Positions 1-10,230 of a stretch of 64,000 bases of DNA are shown piece after piece (positions within the stretch are counted from its first letter, which is position 1; each line of letters begins with the position of its first letter). Under the pieces are notes generated by a model. It ran no database searches, had not been told where the DNA came from, and saw only the letters and a list, made by a program, of their open reading frames with translations. The position numbers and the translations under genes were made by a program. Where the stretch lies: assembly GCF_000330505.1 (NCBI RefSeq), contig NW_004440445.1, positions 1-64,000 of the forward strand, given 5' to 3'. Source of the stretch: Entamoeba invadens IP1 (taxonomy: Eukaryota; Evosea; Mastigamoebida; Endamoebidae).

Positions 1-603
1 TCTTGTATTTGCCGAACAAATGTAAACATTGGTTATTGATGGGTTTTTCCTTTTGCTTTTTTCATCCTTGGGAAAGTGTTTGTAACAAAAACATTCAAGG
101 CACATAAAGTCGTAATTGGTTGTACCAGGACGTACAGTACGATAATTTGTAAAAAAAACATAGGTACCATATTCATTTCTTATTTTTGTTGATTATCTAG
201 ATTTCGATTTAAATGGGTTGTTGATCGAATATTGTTTCTTAAATGTTTTAAAAAACATGTAAATATGAACGTTAACAAATTTTAAAAAAGTTGATTTCGA
301 GTGGTTAATCATCAAATATCGAGTACGCCCGTTGATTATTTTTAAGGGAGTTATCTAATTTAGTTTAAGTACTATTAGTTTAAATAATTACAAATATAAA
401 ATAAATATTTTCGATAATTAATAAATATGTAAAGATTAAAAATATATAAAAATTAACACGTTTGGATTTATTTTTTGCTTAATTTGTATCATAATGAACA
501 TTAAAGTGTCAAAATGATTGATAGTTGAAATATAATAAAACAATACATACAACATAAAAGTTTAATTGTGATTATAAATTGAACTAATTTTAATCACATA
601 ATT
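1..603. other. AT-rich intergenic, no gene
   Basis: No open reading frame of note. The only structured item is an 11-base word, CGAGTACGCCC, at 320-330, which recurs in the same orientation at 1997-2007 and 2014-2024 on the far side of the MITE. Confidence 0.6.
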
Positions 604-1433
604 ACAGTCAAAGTCGCTTATTTGTGGGTTTTCTTGCATAAAAAGCTGTCTATTTGTAGGTTTTGCTAAGAATTGGGAAGAATATTCTTTGATTTATTAT
701 AATTATCAAAAATTAATAAAAATAACCATAATTGAAATTTTTATTTTTTTTACTAAAGTCTGCTTGTAAATTGTTGTCCACTTGACAAAATAAATACACA
801 AAATAAGCCTTAAAAAATAGGAATTAAAAAAAAGTTGGGAAACTAAATAAAATATTACAGTTATAATGGTCTAAAAATTTACTATTACCGTTTTAAGACT
901 GAATTAATATAATTAAAGATATGGGATTAAAGTTTCGACGAATACTAAGGTTTCGTTTTATTATTTGAGTGCTATTTGAATAATAATGAACAATGTTTTT
1001 AATTATTATCAAAAAAAAACGTCCAAATATAACTCTAATAAATAATTTATACAATGGTATCATAATTATTAATTATTAGTCGAAACCTTAGTACCACATA
1101 TGTAATTATCAATCAAAAAATATTATTATATTATTGATTATAGTATTTTTTAAATAAAAAATAAAAACAATTATTAAATATTGAAACCATTATAACAAAA
1201 ACTTAAAATAATTAGATTAAATGAGTTAAAAAAATACAAAAGAAGTCTTATTCCATATTAGATTTTGTTTCAGATACACTCAAAAAATAAAGTTATTTTA
1301 ATTGATTTCAATTAATTATTCAGTTTCGAGAAGATACAACCTATTTGTATGTTTTGATTTTGATTGGTCAGTTAACCCACAAATAAGCAAAACCCACAAA
1401 TACGAAAACCCACAAATAAGCGACTTTGACTGT
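604..1433. mobile_element. Non-autonomous pogo/Tc1-like DNA element (MITE)
   Basis: The first 30 bases (604-633) are an exact reverse complement of the last 30 (1404-1433). The ends read CAGTCAAAGTCGCTTATTTG and inward, the form of pogo/Tc1-mariner termini (CAGT start next to TA). A TA dinucleotide overlaps the left end (603-604); the right side reads TC, so the target duplication is imperfect. Just inside each end a shorter CCCACAAAT-type subrepeat recurs two or three times. No transposase reading frame is present, so it would need a helper. A separate inverted repeat lies inside at 943-1093. Confidence 0.75.
943..1093. repeat. Nested short inverted-repeat element inside the MITE
   Basis: TACTAAGGTTTCG at 943-955 and its exact reverse complement at 1081-1093 bound a 151-bp AT-rich stretch. 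This could be a tiny MITE inserted into the larger one. No clear target duplication was seen. Confidence 0.45.
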
Positions 1434-2400
1434 CGATAAATAATAATAAATTATTTAACTAATTATAAAACTCTAACACATATTGTTTTTTTGTTGATAT
1501 AAATATATTACATATTTTTTAACCCATACTATTGATACAATTTATATCAAAAATATAAAAATAAGGTATTTACTATTCGGTTGTGGTTGTTCATATAATA
1601 CTCTTATAGTCCATCGTCTTTTTGAACTCCAAATTCTTTAATATTTTTTAATGTTATAAATTCATTATTATAAATATGTCAATAATTTTTTTGATGTTTT
1701 TAAATTGATTTTTTAATGTGTTAATTATTATTATTATAACTCATATTTTCATTCAAATATTAAAAAAATAAATTTGTCTTTTTATACTTAAACGAAATTT
1801 AAATTTATTTGTAAAATATGAAATTATTAATTAATTATACAACATGTATGTCAAACAATTGTAATGTGTTTGTTTGAATCAAAGGATATTATTAATATTA
1901 GATTGTATATTCGATAAATTAAAATAAAAGTTAAATAACGTAATATATTAATGTTCAATATTTTGTGTAAAATAATCATTATTACTATTTATATAACGAG
2001 TACGCCCAATAAACGAGTACGCCCATTATATCGGTACGCTCACTAGTTTTATACCGGTAATAAGTGTTATACAATTTTACAAAACAAAGAAAATACAAAC
2101 AGGTATCATAATTTCTTTTTAAGATGTCAAAAACGTGGTGTTAAATGTGTAAATAATACACATTTAATTATTAAACGTGTATTATTTGTAAAATTCTGGT
2201 TTTCTTGTCCAAAATAATCCAAAAACAACATCTAAATAACTTTTTGCACAGGTAGAGTGTTTGGTATTTTTAGAATATATTTTTAACTATTAAAATGGTT
2301 TTGTTATATTAAAATTAAATAATAAAAGTCTTGCACAAGGTAAAGTTTTGCATAAGGCAGAATGTCCATACCGTCTTTAAAAAATCCAATAAAGAGTAGT
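1434..2400. other. AT-rich intergenic, no gene
   Basis: No coding potential seen. Holds two copies of CGAGTACGCCC (1997-2007, 2014-2024) followed by a related CGGTACGCTC at 2032-2041, and an imperfect hairpin around 2150-2190 built from AATAATACAC and GTGTATTATT. Confidence 0.6.
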
Positions 2401-4947
2401 TTAGAATAAATTAACAAATAAGTTGAATGTTTCTTCCACACTTTCTTGTTTTTTTTCATCAATAACATTTTTAATTGTAATTCCAAACTTTTGAATAAAA
2501 TCTACGGTCAAACTTGTACATCCACCAAATGCGCTCATATCAATATTTTTAAGTTGTGACGACAAATTGACTTCCTTCAAACTTTTGCAGTTGTAAAAAG
2601 CCTTTTGTGAAATGAACTGGACGCCTTGGCAATCACCAACCTTTGTGAGCTTTTCACACTCTGAGAAAGCGCCTTGCTTGATAGCTGTTATGGTAGATGG
2701 GAAGTCGACTTCTTTCAATTTATTATTCTTGTGGAAAATAAATTCTTTTAAATCAGTGATCCCTTTGACAAAAACGACTTTTTCTAAGGATTGACATCCG
2801 TTGAATAGTTTATTGTTGAATATGTTGTTATCACCCGCAAAAGTGAGACATCTAAGATTAGTACACCCATTCAATCCAAATCCGTTTTTTTCAACAACAT
2901 TGTTATTAAAAGTCAGTTCTTCGAGTTTGCCACAATTGACAAAAATATTTCCCATCTCACAAACAGCCTGTGGTATTTCAATGCGAGTTATTGGCGTGTT
3001 TGTGAAACAGAAGTCGCCGAGTCGTGTAGTTTGTGTGTTAATGACAATACGTGTAATGTTTACTCCTTTGAGCGCGCTGTCTCCATATACAACAACATTT
3101 TCTAAATGAAAATCAGAGAGACTGCTACATTCTTCCAAACAGGAGTTGCCGAGTTCGGTGATTTGGTGAGTGCCCGTTATTGATGTAAGTGCAACACACC
3201 CATAAAACATCATATCAGGTATTTTGTCGATGTTAGTTGGCAATGAAATGGACTTTAAAGAAGTTGCTGACACAAACATTTTGAGTCCAAAATCGACAAT
3301 ATACGTTTTTTTATTGTACGACTTTATGTATGTGTATACATATGATTTCACCACTTCATTTGGAAAAACAAGATCGTGTAATTTGCAATGTGAAAAGCAC
3401 GACATCCCATATTTTGTTGTTAAATTCACATCAATTGTGTCAAGTTGTGTGCAATTTTTAAAACACGATTTACCAATTTTCTTAATATACTTTGTATCAA
3501 TATGTGAAAGTACTTCACAATTTTTAAAGCACTTCTTCCCAAGTTTCGTGACGTTTTGTGTAAGTGACAAAGTACTCAATGACACACAATTCTCAAATGT
3601 GGAATCTCCAAGTTCACAAATGTTTTGTGAAAGATCAACTCGTGTAAGAGAAGAACATTGAGAAAAACATGATTCACCAATTTTGGTGATAGTTTCTGGT
3701 ATCACAAATTCTTTCAGACTTTCGCAACAACAAAATGTATTGTTCAACTCACATATTGTTTTATTAAAAGTGACAGCTGTAAGCTCTTTGCAATTTTTAA
3801 ATAACGAATTTGCATTTTTGAAATTTTCTGGAATTACAAAGGTGGTGAGATGGAATTTTAATAACACATCTCCACCCACTTCTTTTAAATTTTTCAATTC
3901 AGATAATTTGTTATTGACTTCAACATCTCCAAAACAGTCATTTTCTAAAATTTGGATGGTAGTTGGCAATTTTATTTCTTTTAAATTGGGACATTCAACA
4001 AAACATTTTGTACCAATTCTTGTCAAGTGTGGTGGGAAATTGAACTCTTTTAATAAATAACACCCACAGAACATTTCATCTCCAAATTCAGACAAACTGT
4101 TTGGCAATTTCACAAGTTGAACGCCTGCATTTTTGAATACGCCTTTACCAAAATCAGACACGTTTTCATGTACAATAATTGTGTCCCAATTGCACTCCGC
4201 AAAAGAAAAATCGTCCAACCTAGTGATGGTATTTGGCACTTCGTATTTTCCTTTTCCTGATGAATAAAAGAGGTATTCAGGGAGTGTGGTGATTCCACTC
4301 GAAAATTCCAATTTGGTGAGTTCTGTGCAATTTACGAAGAGTCCACAGTGAAGATATGTCACAAGTGACGGTATCACAAGATCTCTCAAATTGTAGACAT
4401 ACGTGAACGCCGCACTTAGTTTAGTAAGGCGTGAAGGGAGGTACAAATGTTCTACTGTACAGCAACATTCAAACGTCGACCTTCCAATCTCCAATACACT
4501 TTGTGGGATGTTAATTGTCTTTGCAGTGCACAACTGCAAACACCATTTTGAAAGACTCTGAACACCATCGGGGATAGTCACAATATCATCATAATGATTA
4601 TATCCACTGTAACATATTTTGCGATATGTTGTTGGGAATGCTCTGTCCAAAATATCAGAGAGAGTATTTTCTTTAAAATTGTCATATTTTAATTTGGTTT
4701 TGTATTCAACGTGGTGCGAGGTAATGTTCAAGTCTGTGAACAGTAAATCATCTTTTGAATACAAATGAAGAGTGTTTAAATTTGGAAAGAATCGTCTTGT
4801 TTTTGGTGTGAGTGAAATGGGGTTGTAATGGAACTTTGCCATATTGTTGGCATACTTTCTGCATACAAACTCGATATTGATAAAGTCGTTGATACTTTTA
4901 AATTGTTGAGAAATTATCATCATGGAATAGCTGTCAATCTTCCCCAT
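2401..4947 (-). CDS. BspA-like leucine-rich repeat protein, 848 aa
   Basis: Intact intronless gene. The N-terminal ~90 residues are the Entamoeba BspA family opening (YSMMIISQQFKSINDFINIE, then a VCRKY and FHYNPISLTP motif), which resembles a short F-box-like helix region. The rest is a long run of ~23-residue LRR_5 (BspA/TpLRR) repeats with the pattern LxxIxIPxxVxxIGxxxFxxCxxL, the F-x-x-C pair being especially regular. No signal peptide or membrane segment is visible and the C-terminus lacks a CAAX box. The family is greatly expanded in Entamoeba and some members are at the cell surface; repeats of this type act in protein binding and adhesion. The start is the first ATG; a TTTAAA sequence lies about 20-30 bases upstream. 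Exact ligand unknown. Confidence 0.93.
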   Translation of the reverse strand: MGKIDSYSMMIISQQFKSINDFINIEFVCRKYANNMAKFHYNPISLTPKTRRFFPNLNTLHLYSKDDLLFTDLNITSHHVEYKTKLKYDNFKENTLSDILDRAFPTTYRKICYSGYNHYDDIVTIPDGVQSLSKWCLQLCTAKTINIPQSVLEIGRSTFECCCTVEHLYLPSRLTKLSAAFTYVYNLRDLVIPSLVTYLHCGLFVNCTELTKLEFSSGITTLPEYLFYSSGKGKYEVPNTITRLDDFSFAECNWDTIIVHENVSDFGKGVFKNAGVQLVKLPNSLSEFGDEMFCGCYLLKEFNFPPHLTRIGTKCFVECPNLKEIKLPTTIQILENDCFGDVEVNNKLSELKNLKEVGGDVLLKFHLTTFVIPENFKNANSLFKNCKELTAVTFNKTICELNNTFCCCESLKEFVIPETITKIGESCFSQCSSLTRVDLSQNICELGDSTFENCVSLSTLSLTQNVTKLGKKCFKNCEVLSHIDTKYIKKIGKSCFKNCTQLDTIDVNLTTKYGMSCFSHCKLHDLVFPNEVVKSYVYTYIKSYNKKTYIVDFGLKMFVSATSLKSISLPTNIDKIPDMMFYGCVALTSITGTHQITELGNSCLEECSSLSDFHLENVVVYGDSALKGVNITRIVINTQTTRLGDFCFTNTPITRIEIPQAVCEMGNIFVNCGKLEELTFNNNVVEKNGFGLNGCTNLRCLTFAGDNNIFNNKLFNGCQSLEKVVFVKGITDLKEFIFHKNNKLKEVDFPSTITAIKQGAFSECEKLTKVGDCQGVQFISQKAFYNCKSLKEVNLSSQLKNIDMSAFGGCTSLTVDFIQKFGITIKNVIDEKKQESVEETFNLFVNLF

Positions 4948-5468
4948 CCACTTTTTGAAAATTTAAAGTTTATCATTTTTTTCGTTGTTATTTTATTAAA
5001 TTGTAGATTTTTAAAACAATTTTTTATTTTAAATAAGTTTGAGTTTTGTTTATTTTTAATACAATTACAGTTTAACATTTTAACGTTATAAATACACAAT
5101 AAAGCGATATTCAACGATTTTCTCAGCATTATCGGGTTAAAAAACATAATTATGTTGACGTTTTAAATTAAGTCCAATCTTATCAAATTTACTACAGTTT
5201 TTCCTCTATCTGTGTATATCATGGCGATTTCAAAGTTGAATTAATAATTTTCATTTCCATTATTTTTCATTTAAGTTTAAAATTATTTAAATATTATTAA
5301 TTCCATAAAGTTATTACTAATAATATTTATACTATTAAATTATAGTATTTTTATACAACAAAAAACAATAATTTGATTTTTATTACTAATAGTATCAAAA
5401 TAATTCCACGTCATTGAGGTATGTCAATGGAGCATATAAAAATGGAGTTGATTATATGAATTCAAACA
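4948..5468. other. Intergenic between BspA gene and ubiquitin
   Basis: AT-rich spacer separating two divergently transcribed genes, so it must hold both promoters. A TTTAAA-type box lies just upstream of the BspA start and a TATAAAA box upstream of ubiquitin. Nothing else recognised. Confidence 0.55.
5432..5468 (+). promoter_or_regulatory. Core promoter of the ubiquitin gene
   Basis: CATATAAAAATGG at 5432-5444 sits about 30 bases before the ATG and works as a TATA-like box. ATGAATTCAAACA immediately before the start fits the Entamoeba initiator (AAAAATTCA-like), implying a leader of only about ten bases, as is usual in the genus. Confidence 0.5.
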
Positions 5469-5702
5469 ATGCAAATCTTTGTGAAGACCCTCACAGGAAA
5501 GACAATCACATTGGAGGTGGAGCCAAACGATTCCATTGATGCTATTAAGGCAAAAATTCAAGAGAAGGAAGGCATTCCACCAGACCAACAGAGACTCATC
5601 TTTGCCGGCAAACAGCTTGAAGAGGGAAAGACCCTCTCTGACTACAACATTCAGAAAGAGTCAACACTTCACCTCGTATTGAGATTGAGAGGTGGGTTTT
5701 AA
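5469..5702 (+). CDS. Ubiquitin, single unit with one extra C-terminal residue
   Basis: A 77-residue protein that is ubiquitin along its whole length: residues 1-18 ([18 protein letters not shown]) are canonical, the chain-forming lysines K6, K11, K27, K29, K33, K48 and K63 are all present, and it ends LRLRGG followed by a single Phe that deubiquitinases must remove before conjugation. It differs from human ubiquitin at several surface positions (N20, S22, A25, I26, E32, E52, K54), mostly conservative. It is neither a polyubiquitin array nor a ribosomal fusion. A second ubiquitin-like domain occurs in the window within the PARP-like fusion at 20375-21349. Confidence 0.97.
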   Translation: MQIFVKTLTGKTITLEVEPNDSIDAIKAKIQEKEGIPPDQQRLIFAGKQLEEGKTLSDYNIQKESTLHLVLRLRGGF

Positions 5703-5835
5703 GCATTTCGTCTTTATAAATTCGTTGTGCTTTGTAATTCATTTTACTTGCCAACTTTTTGTTTATTTATATTGTTGTGTCTTGTGTTGGAATAAGTTTT
5801 TCGAAAGTGAATCATATACAATAAAAACAAAAAAT

Positions 5836-5905
5836 GCATTTGCCGGGACTCGAACCCGGATCTCCACCTTGGAAGGGTGGAATTCTGCCCTTAGACCACA
5901 AATGC
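5836..5905 (-). tRNA. tRNA-Gly (anticodon TCC)
   Basis: Read on the minus strand, the acceptor stem is GCATTTG/CAAATGC, the anticodon stem CCACC/GGTGG encloses the 7-base loop CTTCCAA (anticodon TCC), and the T arm is CCGGG-TTCGAGT-CCCGG. A run of T follows the 3' end and would stop RNA polymerase III. No intron. The 3' CCA is not encoded. Confidence 0.95.
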
Positions 5906-6051
5906 TACTTACTATATTTTTTATTTATTCTTAATATAATTTGTGTGTTTTTGAGTAATAAAAATCGCAGAACGAATATAAAAATGTTGTTGGTTTTGAA
6001 ATAATTCTAATTGTTTTTTAGTGGTTATATTAAAAATGTTCGTTCAGTAAA

Positions 6052-6132
6052 GCAAGAGTGGCCGAGTGGTCCAAGGCGCTCGTTTCAGGTACGAGTCTTT
6101 TCGAAGGCGTGGGTTCGAACCCCACCTCTTGC
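6052..6132 (+). tRNA. tRNA-Leu (anticodon CAG)
   Basis: Acceptor stem GCAAGAG/CTCTTGC; A box TGGCCGAGTGG; anticodon stem CTCGT/ACGAG encloses loop TTCAGGT (anticodon CAG); a long variable arm as expected for tRNA-Leu; B box GGTTCGAAC; downstream T run at 6134-6137. No intron. It faces the opposite way from the tRNA-Gly 146 bases upstream. Confidence 0.96.
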
Positions 6133-6251
6133 ATTTTGTTTTTTAGTGTTTATTAATATTTGTAACAGTTCTCAAATATGAACGTGCACTTGTGACGCGA
6201 GAATTAAATCAAAAAAACTTAAAAGAGTAAAAAATGTGTTCTATGTTTTAA

Positions 6252-7252
6252 TTAACCCTTCTGATACCAAAAATTTCCAAAAATTGTAAACTTATTTATA
6301 TCTTATTTATTTTGTGTGTATTTTAGAGAGAAATAATACAAAAAACGCTTTGGCTTTTTACAACCATGGGAAATACCAGGAAACAAAATTAATTATAAAA
6401 AATGATTTAATTTACTACGAATTAATAGTAATTTTAACCTAAAATCGTATCTTTGTTAAAAAAAGGTTCACTTATCCTTAAAGAAAAATCTAAAAGCTTT
6501 TCCAGTGTATATTTTCAAGTTGAAATTTTTTATATCAAAAAATTGTGTATAGTATAATAAACTATACACAATAAGTCTTTTTAAAAATAAAGTTTGGAAA
6601 AAACGTATCAAATAAAAATCCAATAAAAAGTCTTTTATTGAAAAAACAAGGGATACGTCATACTTTGATAATTTTAAAAGTAATTATTAAAATTTTCGTT
6701 ATCACTCAATATTTTGATGTTTGGCAACTAAAGTGTAATAATGTTGACATTTTATTGAATTTCAATATTTATAACAAACAACCAAATATTAGTTGTGCAA
6801 CCACACTAATGGTTTTCATTCTATAAACTTTTGTTGAGAATCATACGTATACGAGATATAATTTTCAAATATTTTTATATCTTAACTATCGTTTTAAAAA
6901 ATGTTCTTTAACATTACACAAAATAAACCGAATGTATATAAACAACATCATTACCTTTTTAATAATAATAAAAAGAGAACATTTATATACATTACTCTAC
7001 ATTATAATAACACCGGTTTTATTGTTAATACGTACGACACAACAGTGTTGGATTCTTAATTTGTAAAACATACAAAAATAAAACGTAAAAGCTTTATATA
7101 TATTAAAGATGTTACATCAAAAAAGAACTTAAAAATATAATATTTAACCTAATTACTGTTTTATTTAAAATAATTATTATTTTATAAATTAGTTTTTATA
7201 TAAATCTGTATGCTTGTTATTACAATCATATTTCTGGTATTGGAAAGGTTAA
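6252..7252. mobile_element. TTAA-bounded non-autonomous element (piggyBac-like), copy 1
   Basis: Bounded by TTAA at 6252-6255 and 7249-7252. The ends are inverted repeats (TTAACCCTTCTGATACCA and the reverse complement of GGTATTGGAAAGGTTAA). TTAA target duplication plus a CCCTT-type terminus is the mark of piggyBac transposons. No transposase frame is visible. A clearly related copy lies inverted at 51532-52519, sharing its outer ~200 bases closely. Confidence 0.7.
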
Positions 7253-7361
7253 AAACAAACGCCATTTTAAGGTTGAACAACTCAAAATAAAAAAAATATC
7301 ATTATTATTAAATATCGTTTTTAAATTATTTATAAATCCACAAGTAATAAATTAAACCAAA

Positions 7362-8872
7362 ATGCTTACATTAGATAGTTATCACGTCATGATTGTTTAG
7401 AGATGTTTCAAGACTATTAAAAACTTTGTTAACTTGGAGTTTGTATGCAAAAAGTATAATGGCAATATAAATAATTTTCATTATAATACAATTCCTTTGA
7501 CTAACATAACAATAAAACATTTCACCAAATCGAGACACTTCATATATGGAATTTAAAAGAAGTAAATTTGGAAATGAATTACTTGTCTGTAACATACCTT
7601 ATAATCTAGATATCAACAAAAATGCAGTTTTTACAAAAATGTTCTACCAAATTGTCGTGTGGTTTAATGTCGATTATATCACTGTTCATAATAATAACAA
7701 ACGAAATATTAAGTTTGCGAATGTAACATATACTAATAAAGATAGAAAATTGCATGATAATAACATTCCTGTTTGTATCTCACTAATTGATAACAATTGT
7801 TTTAAGAATTGTGCCGATATAAACAGTATAAATATACATACAACTGTAAAATCAATTAAACCTTGTTGTTTCAAAGGTTGTCGTAATTTGAGTAAAAATA
7901 GCCATACCATTAAATGTTTCATTATTTGGAGTTGGTTGGTTTGATGAATGTATTAATCTAAAAAATATAAATATACCATCAAATTTTTTATCACTTGGTT
8001 GTGTGTTTTTGTAATTGTAACACTTTGAGTAGTATAACAATACCATCGCTGGTAACTATGATTTCAGAAAACTGTTTTAATCAATGCAGCGAATTGATAA
8101 ATGTTTTAATCCCATCAAATGTTAAATCAATTGGTGATGGTTGTTTTTGTGGATGTACAATTTTAAAAACTATAAACATACCATCAAGTGTCACTAAAAT
8201 TGGAAATGAACGTTTTAAAAATTGTGTAAAACTGAGTTCTGTGATTGTTTCAAAAAGCATTAAACGAATTAATATGAACAGTTTCTTTGGATGTAAAAAT
8301 TTACAATATGTTAATATTCCTTTGGGTGTCACAAAAACAAAAGATTTTAATTTTATTGGATGTGGTTGTCTAAGCTCTTTAAATATACCAATAACTGTTT
8401 TATCAATCAGTGATGGCTGTTTTAGTAAATGTTTAAACCTGGATCAAATAACAATCCCATCATCTGTTATTTTAATTGGCCAATATTGTTTCAGTAATTG
8501 ATAAATTGAGTAGTGTAAACCTTTCATCAAGTGTTACAACAATTAAAGACGGCTGTTTTAGTGAATGTTTTAATCTAAAGAGTGTAACAATACCTCAAAA
8601 CGTTGTTTCAATTGGTAATTATAGTTTCAGTGGATGTTTAAAAATAAGCAATGTAATAATACAATACAAAGTAGAATCAATTGGTGATTATTGTTTCAGT
8701 AGATGTAGCAGTTTGAGTAGTGTTATAATATTTTTCAAGTGTGAAATCAATTGGTTATTGTTGTTTTTCTGGGTGTATTATTAGTCTAAGCAGTTTTACA
8801 TTGCCATAAAACGTTATAACAACAGGCAAATATTGTTTTCCATCAGACACCAAAGTTCATACAACAGAGTAA
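7362..8872 (+). pseudogene. Decayed BspA-like LRR gene
   Basis: Starts with a good family N-terminus (MLTLDSYHVMIV), immediately broken by a TAG at 7398-7400; the same frame then continues with family motifs (FVNLEFVCKKY, NFHYNTIPLT). LRR_5 repeats follow in changing frames: 7546-7944, 7995-8501 and 8476-8784, then a last piece ending in TAA at 8870-8872. I count at least one early nonsense codon, four or more frameshifts and a late nonsense codon. The repeats still show the IPSSVTKIG and FxxC pattern, so the gene was functional fairly recently. It is a relative of the intact genes at 2401-4947 and 10231-12084. Confidence 0.85.
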
Positions 8873-9366
8873 ATCAATTATTATATATTTTTTAAATAGT
8901 GAAAATAATATGGTTGAATCTTTTAATAATATATGGCTATTAATATTTTATTTGTTTTTAAAAATTAAAACAATGTCATTCATCATAAAAATTTTTGTTC
9001 TGGATATTTAATAATAAATGATATATCCTTCTTTAAAAACAATTGTTATATAATAATATACATTAATATAAATTTAATAAACAAAAGTTTTATATGAAAA
9101 AATGTGATATTTTGATTTTTTGGTTTGATATCACATATATAACACAATTTGGTCTTTAAATTTTGGTGTCTAAATAACCAAATACGTTTACGTGTTTTAT
9201 TTTGACATTTTTGATGTTGAAACATTTAAATAAAAATAATCAAAAAGAGAAACTTGAAAAAATGATAATTTTTCAATTCATTTGCTGATTTTATTTATTT
9301 CCACAAAATTCAAATACATTCTATTTTGCATTGGTTGTGTTAATAAGACATTATTTTACAAAATAA
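8873..9366. other. AT-rich intergenic, nothing recognised
   Basis: No coding potential or repeat that I can support. Confidence 0.5.
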
Positions 9367-10069
9367 TTAACCTTAGGATGTTTATTTTTTTTCTTTTTTT
9401 AATTTTTTTTTGTGAAAAAATTTTCCACCTGTGGAGTATGAAACCGATTTAATTAAATCATTGCCTAAATTCGAAGAAAAAAGGAAAATTTCAATTGTTT
9501 ATTACTTTTCTGCTTATGTATTCTACTCGGATCAAACTTCCCCAGTAAGTTGCAGTCCAGAGTCGAAAAGATCAGTTACTTTTTTTGCTGGGATTTTTGA
9601 ATTTCTTGAATCAAGGCTGTCATCACCCCTCCAACCGTCTCTGGCCTTGGTTCCAGTTTCTACATCAAATAGCAACACATCTTTTGTTGCCTTTCAACCA
9701 TTTTCAGTCAAGATAGCAGCTTGTACATTAGCACGACAAGCAACAGCTTCGTCTGGGTTGATGCTCTTGTTTATTTCTTTTCCATTAAAGTAGTCTTGCA
9801 ACAACTGCACCACCTTTGAATATAAGTTGATATACTAATCAACACAACATCTTCAATGCTTCCTTTGTCCGGGTTGACATCTTCCAATACAATTTCGACT
9901 GACTGTATTGTCGACTTGAAGATTTCGGTGTTCAACTTTTCAAATTGTACATTGCGAACGATATGTATGTTAAAGTTTTGTAATATTTTTAAGTTTTTTT
10001 TGAGATAAAACTTTAATTTTTGAAAAAAACAATGATTTAATTAAATCAGTTTCATACTTTTAAGGTTAA
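9367..10069. mobile_element. TTAA-bounded element carrying an HSP70 fragment
   Basis: TTAA at 9367-9370 and 10066-10069; ends TTAACCTTAGG and CTTTTAAGGTTAA are short inverted repeats. A 28-base subterminal inverted repeat (9436-9463 against 10030-10057, one mismatch) contains the palindrome TTTAATTAAA. No transposase is encoded. The interior is almost entirely a broken HSP70 fragment on the minus strand. The TTAACCTTAGGAT end recurs at 56850-56861. Confidence 0.65.
9525..9962 (-). pseudogene. HSP70 (DnaK-family) gene fragment
   Basis: Read on the minus strand, it gives HSP70 sequence in shifting frames: FEKLNTEIFKSTIQSVEIVL and SIEDVV, then [20 protein letters not shown], then [20 protein letters not shown], then DVLLFDV, GGVMTALIQ, a KIPAKKVT stretch and LTGKFD. 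This corresponds to the end of the ATPase domain, the linker and the start of the substrate-binding domain, about residues 300-455 of a typical HSP70. The conserved GGSTRIP segment is corrupted, a stop follows TENG, at least two frameshifts occur, and a piece of the substrate-binding domain is missing. It has neither start nor end of the gene, and lies wholly inside the TTAA-bounded element. Confidence 0.85.
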
Positions 10070-10230
10070 ATACATTCAGAACAACTATATTTGTATTTAT
10101 GGTATTTTTACTAATTATAATTTGTAAAAAAATTTAAATAAATTTTTTTAATTATTAATTTCAAAGAAGTTTTTAAAACAAATAAACAAATTAAACTTTT
10201 ATTAATTATCAAAGTTTGATTTTAATGGAA

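Noticed and set aside
2612..4060. Plus-strand frames within the first LRR gene
   Set aside because: Shadows of the repetitive BspA gene on the other strand; composition follows the repeat period.
5692..5934. 80-codon frame after ubiquitin
   Set aside because: Runs through the tRNA-Gly gene; not a protein.
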